A DNA stretch of 48,179 nucleotides, from NCBI RefSeq assembly GCF_000834635.1, contig NZ_JXQV01000041.1:1-48179 (forward strand). The letters run 5' to 3'. The stretch comes from Agrobacterium tumefaciens. GTDB taxonomy: Bacteria > Pseudomonadota > Alphaproteobacteria > Rhizobiales > Rhizobiaceae. A program made the position numbers and the translations under genes. Under the pieces are notes generated by a model. That model did not search any database, was not told the DNA's origin, and saw only the letters and a list, made by a program, of their open reading frames with translations. This document shows positions 1 to 8,124 of this stretch, in pieces (within the stretch, counting starts at the first letter, position 1; each line of letters begins with the position of its first letter).

Positions 1-920
1 CCCGTATCGATCTGATTTGTTGAGCCCGCCACATCACTGAGCGTGTTGCGCATCTGGCTCAGCGCCTCATTCATCGCGTTTCGTAACCCTTCGAAATCAG
101 GTGCAAACGGTTGATCGATACTGAAAGACAGATCACCCTGTGCAAGCTTCGTTAGCGCCGCACCGATTGTGGTCACCGCATGAACACGTTCGGTCACATC
201 GGTCGCAAATTTTACGATTTTGGTGACTTTGCCCTTGGAATCCAAGATGGGATTATAGGATGCGTTGATGACGACCAGTTTTCCATTCTTGCCATAACGC
301 GTGAATTCAGCCGCTTGAAGTTCGCCCCGGCGCAGCGCGTCCCAAAATTCCTTGTAGGCAGGGGCACGCGCATAGTCCGGATCAACCAGCATGCTGTGGC
401 TGCCGCCTTTGATCTCGTCGAGACGATAGCCGAGCGCGTTCAGGAAGTTCTCGTTAGCCGTGACGATTTCGCCATCGGTGGTAAACTCGATGATCCCCTG
501 CACGCGGCTGATTGCCACCATTTGACCTTGGAAATCGACGTTCTGCAGTCGCTCTTTTGCGTTTGCCCACTCCACGACAAATCCGGTTGTCCTATTTCCT
601 TCCAACAGTGGGGTGACAATAAGATCAAAGGCGCGGTGCCCGACCCAGATCGTAGCCCTGTGCTGGGTCTTCAGCGCAGATAGCATGTTGCGCTGGTGAG
701 ATGGGTTTTTATGGAAAATATCGATGTTGCTACCGACGAGTTTGTCGAAGTCGAAACGCGGTAGCTCCTTTTTGAGATCTGCCGCAGCTTCCTTCAGCAA
801 AGTAGTAACCGCCTCGTTCATGTAGCGGATGTTCAGATCGACGTCCGCGATCATGATATTGGCAGTAATCGAGTTCAACGACTTCGTCTGCATGCGGGAA
901 ATTTTGGAGCTGCCGAGCAT
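1..920 (-). CDS. Methyl-accepting chemotaxis protein, PAS-containing (5' part, runs off left edge)
   Basis: Translation of the reverse strand from the ATG at 920 stays open to base 1 (about 306 residues). An AGGAG box lies just upstream of the start. Residues about 20-120 form a divergent PAS-like region. About 125-245 is a clear PAS/PAC domain with GIIEFTTDGEIVTANENF, followed by VKFATDVTERV and a HAMP-like stretch (LTKLAQGDLSFSID). The same PAS-to-HAMP order is seen in the complete chemoreceptor at 27185-29002, so the missing part beyond the edge should be the methyl-accepting signalling domain. No membrane segment is seen, so it is probably a cytoplasmic sensor feeding CheA/CheW. Domain identity is read from the sequence. 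The ligand is unknown, and the lack of the signalling domain in this window keeps the call partial. Confidence 0.85.
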   Translation of the reverse strand, partial: MLGSSKISRMQTKSLNSITANIMIADVDLNIRYMNEAVTTLLKEAAADLKKELPRFDFDKLVGSNIDIFHKNPSHQRNMLSALKTQHRATIWVGHRAFDLIVTPLLEGNRTTGFVVEWANAKERLQNVDFQGQMVAISRVQGIIEFTTDGEIVTANENFLNALGYRLDEIKGGSHSMLVDPDYARAPAYKEFWDALRRGELQAAEFTRYGKNGKLVVINASYNPILDSKGKVTKIVKFATDVTERVHAVTTIGAALTKLAQGDLSFSIDQPFAPDFEGLRNAMNEALSQMRNTLSDVAGSTNQIDT

Positions 921-1591
921 CTAGATATCACTCCTCGGGCGATTTTGTAAAAGAGGCGAGTACACGGCCCCTGTTCGTGTTTAATCTTATTCAAGCTGAA
1001 CCGATTGAGCCGGACAGCCAGATTATAGAAATCCGGCTTGTGCTCGTGCGACGAGCGAGCTCAGTCTTTCGTAGCGACATGGAATGTCGCTGCCGCGGTC
1101 AGGTGACTTTTTAGGTTTGAAGATGCACCGCCCGAGCGTAAACCCTTTCGCATAAGCGACTGGAAACTACTTAGGAGTATCGGCTTCATGCCGGTCTTGA
1201 CTTAATGTCTGGGCAACACGTTTGTAACGCGCAATAGTTAACTTTAATTGAAGCCTAATGTTCGAAATACTAAAGTATAATCTCGACCATGACGAATCGG
1301 CCGCCTGTTCTCGTCCTCCGTGCTTTCATCTGCACGGCTTGAAGCTGCAGTAGCTTACGCCTTGAAAGGGATGTGAACCAGCGACACTGCTAATCAATTT
1401 CCCCGGTTGAGAGATTGTCTCACCGAAGCAATTTCTTGGTACGATTTGAATAAGATCGATCAGCCTCTTTAGCCCATGGCGCCAGCTGGTATTACTGATT
1501 GAAGCGCAATGCGGAGATTAAGAGCCATAAAATCCGCATAATTGCGGAGATTAAGCTTGCTATTCTCCGCATCTGGATCCTACTCTGAACT
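921..1591. other. Intergenic region between divergent chemoreceptor and Fic genes
   Basis: About 670 bases with no open frame that has convincing coding character. It must contain the promoters of both divergent genes. The only distinct structure seen is the cluster of TGCGGAGA boxes at its right end, annotated separately. Confidence 0.6.
1510..1571. promoter_or_regulatory. Four alternating TGCGGAGA boxes upstream of fic (candidate operator)
   Basis: Two direct copies of TGCGGAGATTAAG sit at 1510-1522 and 1543-1555. Inverted partners are AATCCGCA at 1531-1538 and ATTCTCCGCA at 1562-1571. The boxes alternate in orientation and the last ends 20 bases before the fic start codon, so they overlap the expected promoter/leader. 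The Fic protein has a winged-helix-like C-terminus, which makes autoregulation a reasonable inference. No binding has been shown. Confidence 0.5.
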
Positions 1592-2734
1592 ATGGTGTAT
1601 ATCTGGCAATCTCCTCAATGGCCGAAGTTCCGATGGAAGTTCGAATACTTGGCATCAAGGCTAGCAGCCGTACGCCTCGATCAGGGGCGCCTCATTGGTC
1701 GCGTCGAGAGTCTCGGGTTTCGCACACGCGAGGCAACGTTCCTGCAGGCGCTGACGGACGACGTCGTCAAATCGTCGGCGATCGAAGGGGAGCGCCTGGA
1801 TGAACAGCAGGTCCGATCATCGTTAGCCCGACGGCTTGGTATCGACATCGATGGCTTCGTGACGCCGAACCGCTCTGTTGAGGGCATTGTCCATATCACT
1901 CTCGACGCCACGATCAATTGCTCACACCCACTGACGGCAGAGCGGCTATTTCAATGGCATGCAGCACTGTTTCCGACCGGACGAAACGAATGGGGCCACA
2001 AGCTTCGTGTCGGCAATTGGCGTGATGACTCAGGCGGACGTATGGAGATCGTGTCCGGCGCATTCGGATACGAGAAAGTTCACTATGTTGCGCCGCCGGC
2101 AGATTGCTTAGAGCGTGAGATGTCAACCTTCCTCGAATGGTTCAACGAAACACATGATCTCGATCCTCTTGTCAAAGCCGCTATCGCCCACCTTTGGTTC
2201 GTAGCCATCCATCCTTTCGGGGATGGCAACGGTCGCATTACCCGTGCAATCGCCGACATGACACTTGCACGGAGTGGTGGTGGGGCACAGAGACTTTACT
2301 CTATTTCCGCCGCTATCGAGAGGTCGCGCACTGGCTATTACGAAGCCCTGCAATTAATCACTAGCAATGAATCTCTCGACATAACAAGTTGGGTTGAGTG
2401 GTTCTTGGATCGTTTGGGCAACGCTGTTGAAGGCGCGCTGGCAACTCTCGACAACGTCATGCTGAAAAATGACTTTTGGCAAAAGCATGCTGCGCATGAT
2501 TTTAACCCGCGACAAGCCAAGGTCCTCAACAGGTTGCTAGAGGGCAACTTCGAAGGCAAGCTCACATCGATGAAGTGGGCGAAGCTGACGAACGCATCTC
2601 AAGATACGGCGTCCCGCGACATTGCAGACCTGTTGGAGAAAGGCATCCTGAGAAAGGGAGACGCTGGAGGCCGCAGCACAGCCTATGAGCTGATTGTGGA
2701 GTTTCCGGTGAACCAATTGCCCAGAGGAGATTAA
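1592..2734 (+). CDS. Fic family protein with N-terminal inhibitory helix and C-terminal winged helix
   Basis: 380 residues. Fic enzymes transfer AMP or other nucleotide moieties onto protein hydroxyls. The catalytic motif HPFGDGNGR is intact at 207-215, with His207 as the expected base. An inhibitory-helix motif of the form (S/T)xxxE(G/N) is visible as SSAIEG at 61-66, N-terminal to the Fic core. This places it in the self-inhibited class II, with Glu65 the likely inhibitory residue. The N-terminal about 45 residues (VYIWQSPQWPKFRW...) match the small domain often preceding such Fic cores. Residues about 305-370 look like a winged-helix DNA-binding domain (KLTNASQDTASRDIADLLEKGIL). The ATG at 1592 is used; the ribosome site is weak. 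Four TGCGGAGA boxes lie just upstream. It stands alone, so it is either a self-regulated AMPylase or a solitary toxin-like gene. The target is unknown. Confidence 0.9.
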   Translation: MVYIWQSPQWPKFRWKFEYLASRLAAVRLDQGRLIGRVESLGFRTREATFLQALTDDVVKSSAIEGERLDEQQVRSSLARRLGIDIDGFVTPNRSVEGIVHITLDATINCSHPLTAERLFQWHAALFPTGRNEWGHKLRVGNWRDDSGGRMEIVSGAFGYEKVHYVAPPADCLEREMSTFLEWFNETHDLDPLVKAAIAHLWFVAIHPFGDGNGRITRAIADMTLARSGGGAQRLYSISAAIERSRTGYYEALQLITSNESLDITSWVEWFLDRLGNAVEGALATLDNVMLKNDFWQKHAAHDFNPRQAKVLNRLLEGNFEGKLTSMKWAKLTNASQDTASRDIADLLEKGILRKGDAGGRSTAYELIVEFPVNQLPRGD

Positions 2735-2894
2735 TCAGGAGGCGTTAGAATTCGCGATGTCGCTTCGTCCGGAAAGCAAAACACACCTCTTCGGCGTAGT
2801 CGCATCAACTCAATCAGCATATTAATGCCTCGTTAACCTCATTCCCTTAGCAAGCCGCCCCTGGGCTGGACTGTAATCTGCAAGGGAAACCTGA

Positions 2895-3539
2895 ATGAGC
2901 ATAGATCAATCGGCAATCGTCTTTCGGCGCAAGATATCCAGCTTCTGCGACATGAAGTTGGCACCGCTCACAGACGCAAGACAATTTCGCGCACTTTCAG
3001 AATACATGACCCGTCTCATTGACGACCGGATGCCTCCTCCAATGCTCGGCAGGCACGTCAATTGGGAAGAGATCTCGTTCGCGTGCGGTTGTGGGCAAGC
3101 ATCGGCAGAACTTAGGAGAATTGCCCAGTACGGCTTCGATGCCATTTCTCGTTGGCTCGCTGAAACGGGGCCAGGCCGTGGAAAGCCCTCGATCAACTCC
3201 AAAGGAGCAAAAACACGCAGCCGCGCAAAAAGTCTTTCGAATAAAAGCACGCCTGACGCGGCCAAAACCAGTTATCGATCAAAACCCGGTCCGAAGCCCA
3301 AGCCCATCGAAGAGTTCCCGGAGCCGCTCTTCGAGACTTACGACGAACCGGTTTCTTTTCAGGCGGCTCTCCAATTCCATATCGACCGCTTCGGTGAGAG
3401 CTATTACCATTTGCATCGCGCCATATTCCGCGACGGCGATGCTCTTGAAGCCACGACATTGGTGAGCTGGCTGAAGGGAACGAAAGTGCCACGTAGTGTG
3501 GCAAACTTGGAAATCCTCAATCGAATAGAACGTCGATAA
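2895..3539 (+). CDS. N-terminal part of a split integrase-like protein (interrupted by in-frame TAA)
   Basis: 214 residues from ATG 2895 (AGGGAAACCTG precedes) to TAA 3537-3539. I do not recognise a catalytic domain. Residues about 80-150 are rich in Lys, Pro and Ser (linker-like), and 155-214 form a compact region (FQAALQFHIDRFGESYYHLH, then VSWLKGTKVPRSVANLEILN) like a helix-turn-helix. The next open frame is in the same reading frame. From base 3540 to its TTG at 3654 there is no further stop, and the intervening codons read as sensible protein (GYFKEKLPHQSRAGVGYD). The two frames are therefore most simply one ancestral gene of about 771 codons broken by a single nonsense codon. As it stands this half may be a separate short protein or a pseudogene fragment. 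Confidence 0.6.
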   Translation: MSIDQSAIVFRRKISSFCDMKLAPLTDARQFRALSEYMTRLIDDRMPPPMLGRHVNWEEISFACGCGQASAELRRIAQYGFDAISRWLAETGPGRGKPSINSKGAKTRSRAKSLSNKSTPDAAKTSYRSKPGPKPKPIEEFPEPLFETYDEPVSFQAALQFHIDRFGESYYHLHRAIFRDGDALEATTLVSWLKGTKVPRSVANLEILNRIERR

Positions 3540-3653
3540 CGACTGCCACTCGGTTATTTCAAGGAAAAGCTTCCTCACCAGTCTCGTGCCGGGGTCGGAT
3601 ATGATGTCGGTGACGATGTATCTCCTGCAGAGCGTCGACGTCTGGCGTGGCAT

Positions 3654-5210
3654 TTGCCGGATGATTTCAATTCATTGCCGGAGGAAAAGCGTGCGGAAAT
3701 CCTCGAATGGGTCAGGCGCGTTATCTTAACCGGCGCGACGGACTACCGTCGTTATCAGGCGTTGGCGACGAAGCAACGTTATGCGATCCGCTTCCCTGGT
3801 GTGACCTACGGCGGCTCTCACCGACCGATGGCATCGCCCCGCAAAGTGGTCGAAGGATGTAAAGACGAACTGGAAGACCCAGATATGCTTTCCGGGGTAA
3901 TCGACGCCCCTGCGCACTTGGGGCTTGAAATGGCCAATCTGATGTCGTTCAAGACCGCGACCCTGACTGCAGTCGGCTTCAAACGCAATGGAGTATGGGG
4001 CGAGGAGACGGCATCTCAGAAGCTCGAACATCTTGGCTTAATGTTCGGCGCTCTCGCCGCTTCACCTGAAGGCGAAGTCGCTGGGCGAGGCGTGCCACTC
4101 AGCGCGTTGACCTTCGGTCTCCTTGTTTTTCCGGGCGTATGGGATTGGTATCTACAGTGGCGCGAGCGACGACGCGGCTTCTACACGGCGTGGGAAGCGG
4201 ATATGCTGAGCATCGCATTGTCGCTCACCCGGGAGGAAACAGGTTGGATCAGGCAACATCCCGAACTCATCGATCGCGTAGTACCGGTGGACGGCCTGGT
4301 TACGAAAGAGGAGATTACCTTCGCCCGGCGTGATTGGCATGCCTGTTGCGATGCGTTTCATTCCCACGCACGGAACCGCATCAGGGAAATCCAGCGAGTG
4401 ATGCGGGTTCACCGAGACCCGTTCGAACCGATTATGTGCGTGCTGGAGGCACCGCGCCCTCTGGCCGAATATCGCAAGATTACGGACGAAATCCTTCTCC
4501 GAATGCCTGATAAAGACCGCTACCCAAGAGCTGCTGCAGAATCCGTGCGCTCGTTTCTCATGCTGAGGCTAGGACTTCATCTAGGCTTGCGACAGAAGAA
4601 TCTGCGACAGCTGCTGTTTTGCCCGCGCGGTCACTTCCCAACGTCTGAAAGGCGTCTTGAAGAAATGCGGCGCGGAGAAATTCGATGGAGTGACAGAGAA
4701 AATGGCTGGGAAGTGCTGATCCCATCAGTTGCATTTAAAAATGCCAACTCGTCGTTCTTCGGATCGAAGCCATTCAGGCTGATCCTGCCCGATCTGCTCG
4801 ACCTCTATCACTATATCAACGCCTACATCGAACGTCATCGAAAGGTTCTACTCGGTCAGGCTGCCGATCCGGGTACTTTCTTCGTCAAAACCGTCAAGCT
4901 ATCGAGCGCTGACGCGGCCTACAATCAGACGACATTCTATGAAGCTTGGCGTCTCATCATCCAACGCTACGGCATCTATAACCCGTATACGGGTCGCGGA
5001 GCTATCAGTGGCTTGCTGCCACATGGTCCGCACAACGTTCGGGACGTGTTAGCCACGCACATCCTGAAACTTTCGGGCTCATATGAACAGGCGAGCTACG
5101 CCATTCAGGATACGCCTGAGATGGTTCAGCGGCACTACGGGCGTTTCCTTCCACAAGACAAGGCAGCTCTCGCGGCACAGATATTGAACCAAGTGTGGGA
5201 AGCGGCTTGA
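3654..5210 (+). CDS. Tyrosine-recombinase-like protein, C-terminal part of split gene
   Basis: 518 residues if read from TTG 3654. The C-terminal half has the tyrosine recombinase layout: an Arg-containing helix LGLHLGLRQKNLRQLLF (about 307-323), a His-x-x-Arg box in HGPHNVRDVLATHIL (about 456-470), and a terminal Tyr in QRHYGRFLP (about 492-500). The first 300 residues are long and helical, without a standard SAM-like integrase N-domain that I can name. No good ribosome site precedes 3654, and the frame is continuous with the 2895-3539 frame apart from one TAA. I read it as the C-terminal half of one large site-specific-integrase-like protein. Strand exchange activity is inferred from the motifs. 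Large multi-domain relatives are common in genomic islands, where they are often of unknown role. Confidence 0.6.
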   Translation: MPDDFNSLPEEKRAEILEWVRRVILTGATDYRRYQALATKQRYAIRFPGVTYGGSHRPMASPRKVVEGCKDELEDPDMLSGVIDAPAHLGLEMANLMSFKTATLTAVGFKRNGVWGEETASQKLEHLGLMFGALAASPEGEVAGRGVPLSALTFGLLVFPGVWDWYLQWRERRRGFYTAWEADMLSIALSLTREETGWIRQHPELIDRVVPVDGLVTKEEITFARRDWHACCDAFHSHARNRIREIQRVMRVHRDPFEPIMCVLEAPRPLAEYRKITDEILLRMPDKDRYPRAAAESVRSFLMLRLGLHLGLRQKNLRQLLFCPRGHFPTSERRLEEMRRGEIRWSDRENGWEVLIPSVAFKNANSSFFGSKPFRLILPDLLDLYHYINAYIERHRKVLLGQAADPGTFFVKTVKLSSADAAYNQTTFYEAWRLIIQRYGIYNPYTGRGAISGLLPHGPHNVRDVLATHILKLSGSYEQASYAIQDTPEMVQRHYGRFLPQDKAALAAQILNQVWEAA

Positions 5211-5220
5211 AGACAAGCAT

Positions 5221-5247
5221 GCTGGCGATGCCACAAAAATCGCCAGC
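5221..5247 (+). terminator. Hairpin downstream of integrase-like gene
   Basis: A perfect 9-bp stem GCTGGCGAT / ATCGCCAGC with a 9-base loop lies 10 bases after the integrase-like stop codon. Only a short GTTT follows, so it is a weak intrinsic terminator or an mRNA-end hairpin. Confidence 0.5.
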
Positions 5248-5250
5248 GTT

Positions 5251-5269
5251 TCAGTGATCAGATCACTGA
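5251..5269. other. Second hairpin / palindrome after integrase-like gene
   Basis: TCAGTGAT-CAG-ATCACTGA, a perfect 8-bp stem with a 3-base loop, starts four bases after the first hairpin. It could reinforce termination or be a protein-binding palindrome (for example a recombination-related site). The role is not determined. Confidence 0.45.
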
Positions 5270-5650
5270 TCCAGCGAGAACTGCTTTGCCGCTGATTGCA
5301 CTGCGAGCTATGGATTCGAAACAGGCATGCTCAAGGCTAGGTCTTGAAGGTATTCGAACCGTATACCCGGCTATTTTTCTCAGCCTAGTTCGCCCCTTGC
5401 TTTCAATATTACGTCCGCTGACGCTTCCAGAGAACCGTAAACAGTGTCTCCCGTGCACATTGACCAAACTCGATTGGGCATCCGTCATTGTTCCCGACAG
5501 AGATCCCTACACACCGCGATCGCCTTGTTGAAAATCGCGCTTGAGGTGCCAGAGGTTGCACTTTTTGCGAACGGATGCTTTTAACAGCGCGGAGCGAACT
5601 CATTGGTTCGTGTCGGTCAGCAACCTAGTCACCGTGAGAAGGAAGATTAT
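5270..5650. other. Intergenic region, no gene recognised
   Basis: About 380 bases. Short open frames here lack ribosome sites and protein-like composition. A 22-base stretch at 5339-5360 (AGGTCTTGAAGG..TTCGAACC) matches one at 43402-43423 at 19 of 22 positions; its meaning is unclear. Confidence 0.4.
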
Positions 5651-5992
5651 ATGAAAACAAAAGTTATCGGAATTGGCGCGGCTTTGATGCTCAGCGCTTG
5701 TGCATCGACATCATCGATTTCATACACGGGGAACTCTGTAGCTGACGGCACCCTGAAGGGCGATATCACAAAGTACGTCAGCTTGTTTTTTCTAAATGGA
5801 GTAGGCGCAGGCTGTAACCGTGTAGATGCTATCTCTATGAAAGCTCAAACAAAAGTGATGGCAGCGAACGGCCAGTTGGCGAATGCGCACGAAATTTGGA
5901 CCGTGCATGGTTGCGGGAAGTCAGGTTCGTATAACATCAAAATGAATGCCGATGGTTCTGGTGGAACTCACTTCCGCGTCTCTGCTGTGTGA
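5651..5992 (+). CDS. Small hypothetical lipoprotein
   Basis: 113 residues from ATG 5651, chosen because GAGAAGGAAG lies just upstream and because this start gives a clean lipoprotein signal: MKTK, a hydrophobic core GIGAALML, then the lipobox LSAC with Cys18. The mature part is Ser/Thr/Gly-rich with two further cysteines (AGCNRVD, HGCGKSG) that could form a disulfide. It is expected to be lipid-anchored on the periplasmic side. No family was recognised. It stands alone between the integrase-like gene and the toxin-antitoxin pair. Confidence 0.75.
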   Translation: MKTKVIGIGAALMLSACASTSSISYTGNSVADGTLKGDITKYVSLFFLNGVGAGCNRVDAISMKAQTKVMAANGQLANAHEIWTVHGCGKSGSYNIKMNADGSGGTHFRVSAV

Positions 5993-6389
5993 TAACGATC
6001 AGCGTTGCCGTCTCCGAAGGACGGCCATGCAGCGCAGATATGCGAGAATGACACCCGGCTGACGAAGGTCATGTTAGCAAGACGTGCAGCGATAAGGGTG
6101 TTTGTGACTTTAATGAAGAGGCTGGTGCGGAGCCTCTTCTGGGATACGTCCAGCTGTTACGCGTTTCCTAACATAGTTGCTGCATAGCGCATCTAAAGAC
6201 GAACTCTCGTCGGATAAGCGCCATAAGAAAAAAGCTCCTGCACCCTGTAGCACCCCGAGTGCAAACATCAGCTTCAGGGATAAATTTGAGGTGCAATTAG
6301 TGGCCGCACTATGACTCAAACGTTTAGTCTTCGCCTTGATGAGATTCGCACTTGCGATCAGTATGTAATAAATTCGGCGAAGTGGTTGT
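5993..6389. other. Intergenic region, no gene recognised
   Basis: About 400 bases between the lipoprotein and the 3' end of the toxin gene. Short open frames on both strands look like non-coding shadow. Confidence 0.4.
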
Positions 6390-6683
6390 TTAGAAAGAAT
6401 CTCCCGCCCAATCTTCATGGCCGTGCCGTATGCGGATGACGAATACGCTCCCGTCTTCAATGATGCGATACACGACAAGGTGAGCTTTGAAAGGATGGAT
6501 CCTGACAGGAGGAGAAATCTCATGGCGTTCGCGTGCCATTCTTGGGTTGGTGGCGATGAGCTCGAGCAAGGCAAAAAGCTCATCGTGATATCGTTTGGCG
6601 ACTAGTGCTCCGAAGATGCTGATGCCTTCTTCTGCAATGGAAATAATATCCTCTTCCGCTTGGACCGATAGGCTGAATGGCAT
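6390..6683 (-). CDS. parE: ParE/RelE-type toxin
   Basis: 97 residues. The pattern FSLSVQAEEDIISIAEEG at the N-terminus, the central ARERHEISPPVRIHPFKAHLVVYRI and the terminal VFVIRIRHGHEDWAGD are typical of ParE-like RelE-superfamily toxins, which in the ParE branch poison DNA gyrase. Its ATG overlaps the stop codon of the upstream antitoxin by one base (TAATG), so the two are translationally coupled with the antitoxin first. The usual length for the family is about 95-105 residues, so it appears intact. The target is inferred from family knowledge only. Confidence 0.88.
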   Translation of the reverse strand: MPFSLSVQAEEDIISIAEEGISIFGALVAKRYHDELFALLELIATNPRMARERHEISPPVRIHPFKAHLVVYRIIEDGSVFVIRIRHGHEDWAGDSF

Positions 6684-6937
6684 TAATCGCGTCCGCGGCT
6701 GATGGCGGCTCGAGAGGTGGCTAAAGCAAACAACTCTTCCGTTGAACGGCCCCCAACTCCGCTTCTGATCCCGTCGTCGACAAATCGCTGCATCTCGGCA
6801 ATCTTATCCGTACGGGCTTGGTCTCTGCGGATCAGGTCCCGGACATAATCGCTCGCATTCGAGTATCGACCTGTCTTCGCCTGTGCTTCAACCCAATCTT
6901 TCATGGGGTCTGGCAGAGATACGTTCATCGTCGCCAT
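6683..6937 (-). CDS. parD: ParD-type antitoxin
   Basis: 84 residues from ATG 6937, preferred over an upstream ATG at 6976 because AAGGAG sits at proper spacing before 6937 and because MATMNVSLPDPMKDWVEAQA is the usual ParD start. The N-terminal half (about 1-45) is a ribbon-helix-helix DNA-binding unit (GRYSNASDYVRDLIRRD). The C-terminal half would wrap the toxin. It is expected to repress its own promoter upstream of 6937 and to neutralise ParE encoded directly downstream. Confidence 0.9.
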   Translation of the reverse strand: MATMNVSLPDPMKDWVEAQAKTGRYSNASDYVRDLIRRDQARTDKIAEMQRFVDDGIRSGVGGRSTEELFALATSRAAISRGRD

Positions 6938-7138
6938 TCGAGTCTCCTTATGCCTCAACATACTTGACGATGGCAAAGTTTGTCAAACTACTGATGAGGT
7001 CGCAGTTACAGCTCTTGAAAGGCATCGGACTCGAGATCAGCGCTACAAAACGACCAAAGGGATTGCGAGTGCTATGCCTTGTTATGCGAACGGCTTACTG
7101 TAGCGCGACGTAACCGCTCGATATGTGAGGATAAAAAA

Positions 7139-7615
7139 ATGGCCGAAGACGCAGGCGTGATAGCTGTGGACCATACGGGATTCTCGGTCGCCTCGTTGGA
7201 GGAGGCGATCCAGTTCTGGACTGAGGCGATGGGTTTCGACCTTGTTCGCCGAGGCGAGATGGGTGGAGAGTTCCTACGGGAGGCCACGGGTGTGGACGAT
7301 CCGCGCTGCCGAATGGCGCTGGTGACTGCTCCAAATGGCTACCCTATCGAGCTTCTCGAGTGTTCGACAGGCCTTAGGTTGGGCCAGACACCTCTTAGCG
7401 CGGGTGCGATCGGCGCTGCTCATATTGCCTTCACGGTTACAGATATCCGCACCGCGATCGCGCGGGTTGAGAGGGCGGGGTGGGCAGTGAAGGACTCGCC
7501 GCAGCCGATACCAGCCGGCCCCCGATGCGGAACAATGGTCGCGTATATCTCTGGCCCGGATGGTATAACCATAGAGCTGATGCAGCCGCCTGTTCAACAA
7601 TCTCTCGTCGTGTAA
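7139..7615 (+). CDS. VOC / glyoxalase-fold protein
   Basis: 158 residues from ATG 7139 (TGAGGATAAA upstream). Two beta-alpha-beta-beta-beta modules are visible: VIAVDHTGFSVASLEEAIQF at the start and AAHIAFTVTDIRTAIARVE in the second half. The potential metal ligands are His17 in the first module, Glu near GYPIELLEC, His in AAHIAFTV and Glu in GITIELMQPP. That is the four-ligand pattern of the vicinal oxygen chelate superfamily. The substrate cannot be read from sequence; glyoxalase, dioxygenase or epimerase activity are all possible. An upstream in-frame ATG at 7079 would add 20 residues without a family match. Confidence 0.85.
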   Translation: MAEDAGVIAVDHTGFSVASLEEAIQFWTEAMGFDLVRRGEMGGEFLREATGVDDPRCRMALVTAPNGYPIELLECSTGLRLGQTPLSAGAIGAAHIAFTVTDIRTAIARVERAGWAVKDSPQPIPAGPRCGTMVAYISGPDGITIELMQPPVQQSLVV

Positions 7616-8124
7616 ACGCCTCTTCGGTACGGGAAAGCTGGACCTTGTGTAGGTTTTTACGTTCCGTTGCTACTACCCCCTACGCCTACTGGGTCTTTTC
7701 CCGGAAAGATCAATCCTGGCGAAGGATACCATCAATACCGTCCTTGCGTTCAAAGCGACTATTACGGTTCGTCGGCATCTGGCTGGCGAACTTTTTTTCT
7801 CAGTGTTTCCTCATTCGCGATCAGAGTAACGATCTCGGAAGAAGGATTATACCGCCTTGAAGAGATTCAGAACCTCTGACCTGTTTGATATTCAGACCAA
7901 CGCTTAACCTATTGGTTCTATCAAAAGGCGCCCGTTTTGGGCTCATGGAAACATTAGTCTCTCCCAGGCGCGGTATATTCGCAGCTCATGCCGTAGCCCT
8001 AGCTTTAGTGCCGGCTCTCAACAGCACGCTTAACACTACGCCAACCATATCGGCAATATGAGAGGCGACGTAAAGGATCTTATAAAAAACACCCTGTAGG
8101 CTTTGACGTAAGGCAGGCAGAGCA
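7616..8124. other. Intergenic region, no gene recognised
   Basis: About 500 bases. Short frames occur but none has a good start site or family-like sequence. It should carry the promoter of the downstream diguanylate cyclase. Confidence 0.4.

Noticed and set aside
6005..6187. Short plus-strand frame after the lipoprotein
   Set aside because: Poor initiation context and no protein-like features.
7616..7879. Overlapping short frames after the VOC gene
   Set aside because: No start site and no recognisable sequence; the region looks non-coding or fully decayed.
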